Shown here: in pieces, positions 34,687-42,562 of the stretch | Layout of the letters: each line of letters starts with the position of its first letter | How positions within the stretch are numbered: the first letter of the stretch is position 1 | From: Acinetobacter sp. C32I | GTDB lineage: Bacteria; Pseudomonadota; Gammaproteobacteria; Pseudomonadales; Moraxellaceae | Assembly: GCF_023702715.1 (NCBI RefSeq) | Contig: NZ_CP098480.1 | Coordinates: 1,736,001 to 1,800,000, forward strand | Length of the DNA stretch: 64,000 nucleotides | Reading direction: 5' to 3' | The notes under the pieces: model-generated | Databases searched by the model: none | What the model was told of the DNA's origin: nothing | Seen by the model: the letters and a program-made list of their open reading frames with translations, nothing else | Program-made: the position numbers and the translations under genes

Positions 34687-34706
34687 ATATACTCCCCCTA
34701 GTATAT
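34687..34706. promoter_or_regulatory. RcnR/CsoR-type operator between dmeF and dmeR
   Basis: The sequence is TACT-CCCCC-T-AGTA inside ATA...TAT arms, 34687-34706. A G/C tract flanked by TACT and AGTA is the known operator form of RcnR-family repressors. One site in the 56-base gap can repress both divergent genes. Confidence 0.75.
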
Positions 34707-34726
34707 ATTTTTTTAGGAAAAAAAGT

Positions 34727-34993
34727 ATGTCTCACCTCCATCAAGATAAGAAAATTTTAAATCGTCTTAAGCGGATTCAAGGACAGTTCGCAGCAGTCGA
34801 GAAATCAATCACAAATCCTGACAGTTCTTGCATAGAAGTTCTACAGCAGGTTGCAGCAGTCAAAGGTGCGGTAAATGGTTTAATGAATCAATTGATCGAA
34901 CAACACCTAAAAGAGCATGTATTAAAAGGTGCTGATCACGTCGATGAGGAAGAAGTCGAAAAGTTTTTCACCTTATTACAACGCTATCTATAA
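34727..34993 (+). CDS. dmeR: Co/Ni-sensing RcnR-type repressor
   Basis: The 88-residue all-helical protein belongs to the CsoR/RcnR/FrmR (DUF156) family: KKILNRLKRIQGQFAAVEKSI, then SSCIEVLQQVAAVKGAVNGLMNQLIEQH. Residues His3, Cys35, His60 and His64 are all present, the set that binds Ni/Co in E. coli RcnR; copper and formaldehyde sensors of the family differ at these places. Without metal it should bind the G/C-tract operator upstream and repress itself and dmeF. The stop codon region overlaps the convergent modC end by six bases. Confidence 0.9.
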   Translation: MSHLHQDKKILNRLKRIQGQFAAVEKSITNPDSSCIEVLQQVAAVKGAVNGLMNQLIEQHLKEHVLKGADHVDEEEVEKFFTLLQRYL

Positions 34994-35605
34994 ATACCAA
35001 ATGGCGTCACTCAGTTGTTCTAGCTCGGAATGATCATGACTCACATACAACATTGGGATCTTGATTTCCTGTTTAACGCGTTGAAAAAAGGGAATGATCT
35101 CGGCTTTATGCGCGGTATCCAGTGCAGACAGTGGCTCATCTAAAAGAAGTAATTGTGGCGAGTACAGTAAGGCTCGTCCCAAAGCCACTCGCTGTTTTTC
35201 TCCCCCAGAGAGCTTAATCGGCATACGTTCCAGCAAATGCGCCAATTTCAGCAACTCTACAATATAGTCCACTTCGAACTGACGTTGTTGTGGCGTAATA
35301 TGCTTAAAACCAAACAGTAAATTCTGTTTGACGTTTTTATGTGGGAACAATTGCGCATCCTGAAAGACTAAACCGACACGGCGTTGTTGCGTACTGAGAT
35401 GAATATTCTGACCTTGATCGAACCAAGTCTGATTCTGGATTCTAATCCAGCCCGATTGAGGTCGGATTAAGCCTGCAATGCTGTGTAATATGGTGGTTTT
35501 CCCCGAACCCGAAGCCCCAAATAATCCAATTACCGTCTGATCAGATTGAAAGCGTTGATCCAGACAAAATTGCCCTTGTTGTAGCTGTATATGACAATCA
35601 ATCAT
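34988..35605 (-). CDS. modC: Molybdate ABC transporter ATP-binding protein, short form
   Basis: This 205-residue ATPase has Walker A GASGSGKT at 30-37, Q-loop VFQDAQLFPHKNV, signature LSGGEKQR, Walker B LLLLDEPLSALD and the switch His in YVSHDHSE. It energises molybdate import with ModA and ModB. It ends soon after the nucleotide-binding core (LEQLSDAIWYL), while most ModC proteins are about 350 residues and continue into a MOP/TOBE domain that senses molybdate. The stop is followed at once by the convergent dmeR gene, so the tail may have been lost or may never have existed in this lineage. The start overlaps modB by four bases. Confidence 0.87.
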   Translation of the reverse strand: MIDCHIQLQQGQFCLDQRFQSDQTVIGLFGASGSGKTTILHSIAGLIRPQSGWIRIQNQTWFDQGQNIHLSTQQRRVGLVFQDAQLFPHKNVKQNLLFGFKHITPQQRQFEVDYIVELLKLAHLLERMPIKLSGGEKQRVALGRALLYSPQLLLLDEPLSALDTAHKAEIIPFFQRVKQEIKIPMLYVSHDHSELEQLSDAIWYL

Positions 35606-36297
35606 GTTGAATATCCACGCTTATTTTTCTGATAACGATTGAACCACTGTGCAAACCATAAGGCAAAGAATGCCACCGATAAAGACAGGATAATCAATCG
35701 CCATACTGCGGCTTCGGTATCGGGTTGCTGCATCAAACTATACATTGCCAACGGTAAAGTGCGGGTTTCGCCAGCAATATTGCCAACAAAGGTAATCGTT
35801 GCACCAAACTCACCTAAACTTCGGCAAAAACATAAAATAGCACCGACCAAAATACCACTACTGGCGAGCGGTAATGTCACCTGCATAAACGCCCCAAAGG
35901 AAGATGCACCCAAGGTTTTCGCAGCCAGCTCCAAGCGTTGATCGACCAGTTCAATCGCCAGCCGAATCGATTGTACCAATAAAGGAAAGCCCATCACCGC
36001 GGATGCCAATACCGCGCCTTTCCAGTTAAAAGCAAACTCTAAACCCAGCGGTGCAAGATATTGCCCCAACAGTCCCCGATTACCAAACAATTGCAGCAAT
36101 AAGTAGCCGGGCACGACAGGTGGCAAAACCAAAGGTAAGAACACCAAGGTCTCAAATAGTGACTTTCCCCAAAATTCTTTGCGGGCCAATACCCAAGCCA
36201 CTAAAGTTGCAGGAATTAAACTAAACACCAGACACGCTGCTGCCACTTTGCAGGACAGCTTGAGAACTTCAATTTCTTCAGGGCTTAAGATCATCAT
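35602..36297 (-). CDS. modB: Molybdate ABC transporter permease
   Basis: The 231-residue inner-membrane permease has about five helices and the molybdate/sulfate permease block TLVFLPLVLPPVVPGYLLLQLFG near residue 50. The EAA loop AAKTLGASSFGAFMQVTLPLASSGIL and the ensuing LCFCRSLGEFGATITFVGNIAGETRTLPLAMY are strongly typical of ModB. It forms the channel with ModC on the inside and receives molybdate from ModA. It is coupled to modC by a four-base overlap and lies four bases after modA. Confidence 0.93.
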   Translation of the reverse strand: MMILSPEEIEVLKLSCKVAAACLVFSLIPATLVAWVLARKEFWGKSLFETLVFLPLVLPPVVPGYLLLQLFGNRGLLGQYLAPLGLEFAFNWKGAVLASAVMGFPLLVQSIRLAIELVDQRLELAAKTLGASSFGAFMQVTLPLASSGILVGAILCFCRSLGEFGATITFVGNIAGETRTLPLAMYSLMQQPDTEAAVWRLIILSLSVAFFALWFAQWFNRYQKNKRGYST

Positions 36298-36301
36298 TTA
36301 G

Positions 36302-37072
36302 TTACTGCAACACGCTAAACCCATATTTTTTAAATATCGTTTTTGCCTGTCCGCTTTGTAGAAATTTATAGAATTTGACCGATTCCGCATTCTTCTTGGT
36401 TAAACCCACGGGATAAATAATGGGTGGATGCGTATTTTCGGGGAAGATACCTGCCACAACCACATCTTTGCTGATGGCAGCATCCGTCGCATACACAATC
36501 CCCACCTGACACTCACCACGCGCTACAAAGTTTAAGGCAGCACGTACATCTTCCGTTTCAACCAGTCGTGGTTGAACTTTGTCCCACCACCCTAGTGAGG
36601 TCAACGCCTGTTTAGCATATTTCCCAACTGGTACGCTCTTGGTGTCCCCAGTACACAGCTTGCCTTGAATTACTTGAGTTGGATCAAAACTTTTATCCAT
36701 TTTTAATTTAATCGGATGCTCCTTAGGCGTAATCACAACCAGTCGATTGCCCAGTAAATTAATACGATCAGTTGGCGCAACCAGCTGTTTATTCTGTAAA
36801 TAGTCCATCCATTGCACATCAGCTGACATAAACACATCTGCAGGTGCGCCAGCTTCAATTTGCTTGGCTAAGGTCGAAGACCCTGCATAAGACGTTTTGA
36901 CCTCAGTTTTATTTTTTTGCTCATAGATTGCATCGAGTTCATTGACTGCGTTGGTTAAGCTTGCAGCTGCGTACACTGTAATCGCATCTGCGGCAACCGC
37001 ATGGGTCTGCATCAATAAACTCGCCCCAAAAGCGACAGCACAGAGATAGGTTTTTTTCATCATTGTTGGCAT
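36302..37072 (-). CDS. modA: Molybdate-binding periplasmic protein
   Basis: The 256-residue binding protein has a signal peptide (MPTMMKKTYLCAVAFGASLL, cut near AVAADAI). ModA family blocks follow: ITVYAAASLTNAVNELD with the oxyanion-contact Ser, SYAGSSTLAKQIEAGAPADVFMSADVQWMDYL, RLVVITP and VGIVYATDA. It delivers molybdate for nitrate reductase and other molybdenum-cofactor enzymes. The ATG at 37072 has GAGGA seven bases upstream. A ModE-like operator lies 19 bases upstream, so repression at high molybdenum is expected. Confidence 0.93.
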   Translation of the reverse strand: MPTMMKKTYLCAVAFGASLLMQTHAVAADAITVYAAASLTNAVNELDAIYEQKNKTEVKTSYAGSSTLAKQIEAGAPADVFMSADVQWMDYLQNKQLVAPTDRINLLGNRLVVITPKEHPIKLKMDKSFDPTQVIQGKLCTGDTKSVPVGKYAKQALTSLGWWDKVQPRLVETEDVRAALNFVARGECQVGIVYATDAAISKDVVVAGIFPENTHPPIIYPVGLTKKNAESVKFYKFLQSGQAKTIFKKYGFSVLQ

Positions 37073-37090
37073 TGTTTTGTCCTCAAATTT

Positions 37091-37114
37091 CGATATGTTT
37101 TTAAAAATATATCG
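37091..37114. promoter_or_regulatory. ModE-like operator upstream of modA
   Basis: CGATAT-N12-ATATCG is a 24-base dyad. The E. coli modA operator has the same overall length and the arms CGTTAT and ATAACG, so each arm differs at one base. Position just before modA fits repression. No modE gene is in the window. Confidence 0.6.
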
Positions 37115-37244
37115 CTTAATAAAGATACACTAAAAATAACAATTCGCCAGTCTTGTTATCCCTAATCCATCATCTGCGTATTTAGAACCTGAATAATCTC
37201 ATCATAGGTACCATGATCATCATTTGGTGCAAAAAATCAGTTTT

Positions 37245-37313
37245 TCACCAATTCAGGGCATCTTCATCTAAATTTCGATATGAGCGATAGATCGCTTCAT
37301 CTAGATCAAACAT
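37245..37313 (-). pseudogene. Possible remnant of a small gene
   Basis: A short frame (22 codons, MFDLDEAIYRSYRNL...) reads like protein. After its TGA, another frame continues with PNDDHGTYDEIIQVLNTQ to a stop at 37162. The two pieces could be parts of one frameshifted gene. The evidence is composition only, and it may be chance. The rest of the 37115-37531 gap holds the terminator listed below and nothing else I can name. Confidence 0.2.
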
Positions 37314-37371
37314 GTGCTCGATCAATCGTTAGTTACCGAAAAATATAGCGATCAGCCCTATTTTGCTTTCC

Positions 37372-37428
37372 AAAATAAAAAGACGTCTATCCAAACACCA
37401 ACCAAATGATGCTGAATAGACGCCTTTG
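37372..37428 (-). terminator. Intrinsic terminator of the receptor/EF-hand operon
   Basis: On the minus strand AAAGGCGTCTATTC pairs with GGATAGACGTCTTT (two mismatched or wobble pairs) around a loop of about 21 bases, then TTTATTTT. It lies about 100 bases after the EF-hand gene stop. Confidence 0.65.
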
Positions 37429-37531
37429 TCTATTTCTAAAGATAGCCTAGATCGCTACCCTATTGCTGTTTTAGCAAAAGATATGCCATGACTAACTTAA
37501 TATAGGCATAACTCTGCAATTGATATTGAGC

Positions 37532-38338
37532 TTATTGACTAATGGCTTGGTCAATCTTCTTCGCAAATTTTTGAATATCACTGCTTTGGATCGTAGCTTT
37601 ATCTTCGCTGATCGCTTGGAATTGCTGTGCTGCCATTTCCTGCATCTTGATTTTGCCTGATGTAATATTACGGTCAAAGCGTCCCATAAACTCATCAACA
37701 TATTCTTTTTCAGTCACGATATGGTCGCCATTGGCATCGGTTTCAAAGAATTGCTTATCTCGCGCAGTCAAATAATCACCAAGTGTCACATACACCTTTC
37801 CTTGGCCATATTGTGTGATGAACTCATTGATATTACTTGGCATTGGCATCGAAATTGGAAGTTTGACACGGAAACCATCATGGGTTGCCGTACTATTCTC
37901 AGATAGTTTGGCATCTTCCGCGTTAATTAAGCCATCCTGATTTTTATCGAACTCATTAAATGTTTTTAGGCCTGTTTCCTGAAACTCTTTTAAAGTGAGC
38001 TTCTGATCTTTATTACTGTCCAAAATGCCATAACGAACATGTGCCTGCTTCTCAGACATGTCACGACGTTGTTTTAATAAAGGCTCTAAGCGTGTTTGTT
38101 CATATTGTACAAACTGCTGTTGATTGACTTTTTTATTGTTTTTAAATAATTCAGCATAATCCTGCGTATATTGCTTTAACAAAGCTGCACTGCTCTGCGC
38201 TTTATTGTCTGGATGATAAAGCACATATAATGCATAGGCTTGTTGATATGCACTTGACTGATCAACTGTTTCTGCCGCAGAGGTCACCGAAGTCGCCATT
38301 GCAGTTAAACCCGCAAGTATTAAAGCCAATTTTTTCAT
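37532..38338 (-). CDS. Periplasmic protein with three EF-hands
   Basis: This 268-residue protein has a signal peptide (MKKLALILAGLTAMATS, cleaved near SAAE) and three calcium-binding loops with the expected 1-3-5-12 acidic pattern: DSNKDQKLTLKE at 107, DKNQDGLINAED at 131 and DANGDHIVTEKE at 201. I used the ATG at 38338, which has AAGGA seven bases upstream, instead of an upstream ATG at 38362. It lies 68 bases after the TonB-dependent receptor gene in the same direction, so it should be iron-regulated with it. A calcium-binding partner for a receptor is unusual; its role is unknown. Confidence 0.82.
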   Translation of the reverse strand: MKKLALILAGLTAMATSVTSAAETVDQSSAYQQAYALYVLYHPDNKAQSSAALLKQYTQDYAELFKNNKKVNQQQFVQYEQTRLEPLLKQRRDMSEKQAHVRYGILDSNKDQKLTLKEFQETGLKTFNEFDKNQDGLINAEDAKLSENSTATHDGFRVKLPISMPMPSNINEFITQYGQGKVYVTLGDYLTARDKQFFETDANGDHIVTEKEYVDEFMGRFDRNITSGKIKMQEMAAQQFQAISEDKATIQSSDIQKFAKKIDQAISQ

Positions 38339-38406
38339 GTTCATTTCCTTAGATGTAAACATTTGCTAGATCGAAAACCTTTTTCTATCTTGCTACTAAA
38401 ATAAAA

Positions 38407-40659
38407 TTAATATTTAAATTCGATACTTGCGACAACGTTACGACCTGGTTCAGCCGCACGGTCGATCAAGCTGGCCTGATTGGTACCGTTAATTGTGCCA
38501 ACCGCTGCATAGTCCCAGTAGGTCTTATCAAAGATGTTATTAAAAGCGACATTGAGTTTGGCAAACTTTGTGACATTCCAATAAGCGGATAAATCAAATA
38601 CGCTATAACCAGCCACACGTTGGTATTGCGTATCTTCTTGATAAGAACTGACATCTTGGGTTGCAACTCTGCCACCCACAGCCGTTGCAGTCAGACCTAA
38701 GCCAAACACTTTATTCGGATCATCATAGGCAAAGGTTAAACTGCCTTTTTCTGGTTGAACTGAATTGACGCCACTCTTCGCACCATTTTTATTTTTGGCA
38801 GTACCCTTGGTTTTTCCTGCAACCAAGGCAAGGCTAAAGCCATCTGAGTTCGGAATAAACTGACCTAAATCAATACGGGTTGACAATTCTCCACCCCAGA
38901 TTTGAGCATCGGCTAAGTTCTCTGCACGATAATAACCATAGGGATATTGTGGAGTGGTGCCATAGTTGTAGTAATCGATAAAATCTTTGTATTGCGTATA
39001 AAATCCGGTCAGATCGAATTTAATTCCATTAATTGAGGTATTTCTTAAACCAATCTCAAATGCATCACTGCTTTCTTTCTTTAAGTTCGAATTACCAATC
39101 ACGATATAACTAGGATTCCCTGGTGTGGTTTGGTAAATCCCGCCCATCTCCGTTGGTGATGGAATACGATTGCCTTTTGAATATTTCAAATAACTATAAT
39201 TTGCAGGACTAAATTGATAGCTTGCTGAAAAGCTTGGAGAAACATAATTAAAATCTTTTGCCTGCACATCACTATAAGAGCTAATCTCAGGTCTGAACTC
39301 TTGACGCTCTAAACGTAGTGATGGCGTCAGCTTCAAATCTCTTCCCAATAGATCAAATGTCATCTCATCTGCGACATAAGCAGAATAGCGCTTTAATTCC
39401 GAATCTAACAAATACCCCCCTTGGTATACGGACATACTCGGTATACCATTTCGAACATCGAGTTTGGTACTTGAAAATTCTTTTTGATCTGCAGTTAAAC
39501 CATAACTGAGACGGTGATTGTTGACGGCTTTAGTCGCATCAATTTTTAGCCCGACATTTTTTTCTTTATATGTGGTCGAAAAATTCCGTGCCACAGTCGT
39601 ACTATTCATAAATGAAGTATCGGTATCATTATTGGATTCTTGATACCAGATTTTACTATTCAACTTATCAAACAATAAGAAATCGTTTGGCTTATAAATA
39701 TGTTGAATACTGAATTGGGTGCGATCAATATCTTGGTGTTGCTGTGCGTCACTCTTATAGTTCGTAAATAAATTCGCCGCAATCTCTTTGGTATCAGTCT
39801 TTTTCTTATAGTAGTCTGCGGTAAAGTTTAATTGGTGCTGATCAGATAGGGTCCATAAAATACGGGTTAAAACAGCATCAGAGTTCCAATCTGCTGGAAA
39901 AGCCCTAGTTTTAGAATTCGGTTTGGTTTCTTGTCCATCACGATGCGCATAAGCAACTAATGCCTTGAGATCATCGTTGCCAATCGCACCTGTTACAGAT
40001 GCCAACCAAGCCTGATCAGCTGAGCTATAACCCGTTTTCAATGTACCAGCAACTGTCTTACCGTCAACCAAGTAATCTTCTGGTGATTTATTTTTAAAAG
40101 AAACTCGGCCACCAATACCATCGGTTGAAACATCTGTTGTACCAGAGACAATATCAACCGTACTGAACATTTCAGGTTCGATATAATCTCGCCCTGCTCC
40201 ACGCTTGCCCATACTTTTCGGTGGAATATATGTACTGACTGTTGCATCAGCAAGATCAACACCATCGACATCTAGACCAATTCGGTTGGCATCAATACCA
40301 CGGATGTTATAGCTGCTTGTGCCAGTTCCGTCGAAAAATGTCCCACTGCCTGCAACAGAAAATGGTGCATTGACTAAGGGCAAGTATTTCACAATACTGG
40401 CCATGTCCGTTACACCAGTCTTATCCATGTTATCTCGATTAATACTGGTACGAGAGACAGGAGACTCGTTTTCATGTTCCGCATAGACTGTAATCGTCGA
40501 TAATGAGGTATAAGCTTTATCCTTACCCTCTTCTGCATAACTCCCAGAACTTACACCTGAGGCCATAAGCGCAGCCAAACATAAAGACAAATAACGTGGT
40601 TTTAAAACAGTGATATTAGACTTCGTTGGGCTATACAGCTCAAGCGGGTTTGCGTTCAT
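38407..40659 (-). CDS. TonB-dependent receptor (haemoglobin/transferrin/lactoferrin-like family)
   Basis: The 750-residue outer-membrane receptor starts with a long signal region (TVLKPRYLSLCLAALMASGVS, then SYAEEGKD) and a TonB-box-like STITVYAE. A plug domain follows with SYNIRGIDANRIGLDVDGVDLAD and VDIVSGTTDVSTDGIGGRVSFKNKSPEDYL, then a 22-strand barrel ending VVASIEFKY with a terminal aromatic. The NIRGID...R block and the extended plug resemble haem/haemoglobin-type receptors, but the ligand is not certain. I chose the ATG at 40659 because Fur-like sites lie just upstream; an ATG at 40701 would put the operator inside the gene. Confidence 0.87.
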   Translation of the reverse strand: MNANPLELYSPTKSNITVLKPRYLSLCLAALMASGVSSGSYAEEGKDKAYTSLSTITVYAEHENESPVSRTSINRDNMDKTGVTDMASIVKYLPLVNAPFSVAGSGTFFDGTGTSSYNIRGIDANRIGLDVDGVDLADATVSTYIPPKSMGKRGAGRDYIEPEMFSTVDIVSGTTDVSTDGIGGRVSFKNKSPEDYLVDGKTVAGTLKTGYSSADQAWLASVTGAIGNDDLKALVAYAHRDGQETKPNSKTRAFPADWNSDAVLTRILWTLSDQHQLNFTADYYKKKTDTKEIAANLFTNYKSDAQQHQDIDRTQFSIQHIYKPNDFLLFDKLNSKIWYQESNNDTDTSFMNSTTVARNFSTTYKEKNVGLKIDATKAVNNHRLSYGLTADQKEFSSTKLDVRNGIPSMSVYQGGYLLDSELKRYSAYVADEMTFDLLGRDLKLTPSLRLERQEFRPEISSYSDVQAKDFNYVSPSFSASYQFSPANYSYLKYSKGNRIPSPTEMGGIYQTTPGNPSYIVIGNSNLKKESSDAFEIGLRNTSINGIKFDLTGFYTQYKDFIDYYNYGTTPQYPYGYYRAENLADAQIWGGELSTRIDLGQFIPNSDGFSLALVAGKTKGTAKNKNGAKSGVNSVQPEKGSLTFAYDDPNKVFGLGLTATAVGGRVATQDVSSYQEDTQYQRVAGYSVFDLSAYWNVTKFAKLNVAFNNIFDKTYWDYAAVGTINGTNQASLIDRAAEPGRNVVASIEFKY

Positions 40660-40678
40660 AGGGAGAGCCTTTTTTAAA

Positions 40679-40693
40679 TGATATTGATAATCA
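40679..40693. promoter_or_regulatory. Fur box upstream of the TonB-dependent receptor
   Basis: TGATATTGATAATCA (minus strand TGATTATCAATATCA) matches the 7-1-7 Fur consensus TGATAAT-n-ATTATCA at 12 of 14 positions. It lies 20 bases before the chosen start, so iron-repressed expression is likely. Confidence 0.7.
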
Positions 40694-40776
40694 TTAAACA
40701 TGTCGATATGTATTGATCCACCCCACCCAGAAAGTGATTGATCGTATCAATTACAAATATACACAGATTTAATAAA

Positions 40777-40791
40777 TGCGAATCATAATCA
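40777..40791. promoter_or_regulatory. Second Fur-like site
   Basis: TGCGAATCATAATCA (minus strand TGATTATGATTCGCA) matches 11 of 14 positions of the 7-1-7 Fur consensus and lies about 100 bases upstream of the first site. The remaining gap to 41050 is AT-rich, with nothing else recognised. Confidence 0.45.
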
Positions 40792-41050
40792 ATTGCATTT
40801 TTATTTACAATAATTTTATTGCCGAATATTGGCCTAAAAGCTTTAAAAATAGACAGTAAAAAATTCAGTTCAAACAATGATGAGACAACATTGAGCTGTT
40901 CGATCAGGATATAACTTGATCAACACTCATTTTTGGTAGGAATCTGCTTTGGCCTTCTTTGAGCTAATGACCTCGCTTTATAACTTTCTTTACACTAAGC
41001 AAAAAACAGGAGTAGATCTGCTTAGATAAAATCCGATATCAGCATATCAC

Positions 41051-41485
41051 TTATATTTCAGGATCCAGATAGATAATACCCAAATCAATTTTTTTGGAAT
41101 AACTAAAATTAGATTTCAATTCTGGGACTTGTTCTACATATGCATTTGAATAATCAAGAATTTTAGAATCATATTTTTTAAAATTTATAAAAATTTCAGC
41201 AGGCAAATAACTATGTTTCCGTGTATTCGGTTTTATAAAATAATAGGTTTTTCTAACAGAAGGAATTGTAAAATGACCATCCGCTTTTAATTTTACTTGT
41301 GCATCTTTGTCACTGGTTTGCCCATTAAAACCCATTTCACCAGTTTGGTTGGCTAAAGGCAATTTAGTCCTACGATCATAAATATACCCTACAATTTCAG
41401 GTGTGAAATATAGAGTGTGCTTTGTACAGGCCTGACTAATTAGTATCACAAAAGAAAGAGAAAACCATAAAATACTTTTTTTCAT
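41051..41485 (-). CDS. Small lipoprotein, beta-rich, function unknown
   Basis: The 144-residue product has a lipoprotein signal (MKKSILWFSLSFVILISQAC), lipidated at Cys20 in ISQAC. The mature part looks like an immunoglobulin or transthyretin-type beta sandwich (VGYIYDRRTKLPLANQTGEMG, then AQVKLKADGHFTIPSVRKTYYF), similar in style to carboxypeptidase regulatory-like domains. It is AT-rich and lies downstream of the T6SS PAAR gene in the same direction. It could be a T6SS accessory or immunity lipoprotein, but nothing proves it. No close family is recognised. Confidence 0.6.
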   Translation of the reverse strand: MKKSILWFSLSFVILISQACTKHTLYFTPEIVGYIYDRRTKLPLANQTGEMGFNGQTSDKDAQVKLKADGHFTIPSVRKTYYFIKPNTRKHSYLPAEIFINFKKYDSKILDYSNAYVEQVPELKSNFSYSKKIDLGIIYLDPEI

Positions 41486-41643
41486 TTTTTAGATCCCTTT
41501 AGTCCTTGATACTTATATAAATACATCTCTGGACTCCCCCCTATAAGTATCACTCTTTTACGCTATCCCTCAGAAATAAAATATTTATAAATAAATTACA
41601 TACCTTAAAAATTCATATAAACCCCTTCATCACTCACGCAGAA

Positions 41644-42114
41644 TTAACCGCTATCGTTTGTGAATCTTCTTCCTTTTGAACTACACACTTGAACTGCTTG
41701 ATCTTTTGATAGATTAAGCGCTGAACCAGACCTAGATAAACATGAATGATTGATGAACTCATATTGTCGTAGATATTTCCCCTTTTTAATTTCTAATCTA
41801 ATTTGTGTCTCTAAAGTTCCATCTTTTAATTTTGAACTGTCAAAGCAGAAAATATACGGACTATTTTTATTCGATAAGTTCTCTAAACTTTCTTTATAGA
41901 TTTCAACAGACATTTGTTCGTCAAATAAATTTCCTTCATCGTTAAATGAGCTATCAAATAAACCAAACTCACTCGCGGCATTAATGTCATTTGTTTTGAC
42001 TGCACAAAGCCGATGACCCGAAAACTCATACTTAAAATCTTCAACCCGCTTTTCTTTACAACCTAAAAGAAAAACAAGCAATAAGATGATAGAAATTTGT
42101 TTTAACACCACCAC
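41644..42114 (-). CDS. Small lipoprotein, function unknown
   Basis: This 156-residue protein has a short lipoprotein signal (VLKQISIILLLVFLLGC) with the lipobox LLGC. Four further Cys (RLCAV, IFCFD, HSCLS, VCSSK) suggest two disulfides in the periplasm. The charged start of the mature part (KEKRVEDFK) contains no Asp at position 2, so the default destination would be the outer membrane. It is strongly AT-rich and lies between the T6SS PAAR gene and another small lipoprotein gene, with about 150-base gaps on each side. No family is recognised. Confidence 0.6.
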   Translation of the reverse strand: MVVLKQISIILLLVFLLGCKEKRVEDFKYEFSGHRLCAVKTNDINAASEFGLFDSSFNDEGNLFDEQMSVEIYKESLENLSNKNSPYIFCFDSSKLKDGTLETQIRLEIKKGKYLRQYEFINHSCLSRSGSALNLSKDQAVQVCSSKGRRFTNDSG

Positions 42115-42223
42115 AATCTCATCCCAAAATGAAATGCGGAACCTCCTTCGATCTATTCATGCTCTATCTGTTATTTGATCAATAACCTGTTCTTTCGGGC
42201 AATTTTCTAACTCAGTAATAAGA

Positions 42224-42254
42224 ACAATTTGAGCCCTTTGCTAAATCAAAGGGC
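42224..42254 (-). terminator. Probable terminator of the minus-strand T6SS operon
   Basis: GCCCTTTG pairs with CAAAGGGC around a six-base loop, just after the PAAR stop. The downstream minus-strand sequence TCAAATTGTTCTT is only moderately T-rich. Confidence 0.55.
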
Positions 42255-42265
42255 GTTAAAAGTCT

Positions 42266-42529
42266 TTACCCTCTAACGGCTAAATTCTGTTTAGGCAATA
42301 ATTTACAGCCGCAAGATAGTGGGTCATTCACTCTAGCAGCAGCTTTACCCATGACTTGCATATTCGGATCACCAGCGACTATCGTCGCCACAGCTTTATG
42401 TTTTGGACAGGTTGCCTTATCCCCAACACAAGCAATCGGAATGCCTTCAATGAGAAAGCTGCTATTTCCACTGATGACCTGCCCACCACCTGTGGTTGGA
42501 CAACCAACAACGATATAGGGTGTTGCCAT
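42266..42529 (-). CDS. T6SS PAAR spike-tip protein
   Basis: The 87-residue protein is a complete single PAAR domain: ATPYIVVGCPTTGGGQVISGNSSFLIEGIPIACVGDKATC, then AVATIVAGDPNMQVMGKAAARVNDPLSCGCKLLP. Conserved Cys and His residues (Cys10, Cys34, Cys41 and HK, Cys73/75 region) would bind the metal at the cone tip. PAAR proteins sit on the VgrG trimer and sharpen the spike. I chose the ATG at 42529 (MATPY), with a purine-rich GAGGGATGGG upstream, over 42544. There is no toxin extension, so it would carry effectors only by binding them. It is the last gene of the minus-strand T6SS set. Confidence 0.9.
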   Translation of the reverse strand: MATPYIVVGCPTTGGGQVISGNSSFLIEGIPIACVGDKATCPKHKAVATIVAGDPNMQVMGKAAARVNDPLSCGCKLLPKQNLAVRG

Positions 42530-42562
42530 AATCCCATCCCTCACATTTGGATTTATGAATGA

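Noticed and set aside
40660..40701. Upstream ATG extending the TonB-dependent receptor by 14 residues
   Set aside because: The extension would contain the Fur box, which should lie outside the coding region.
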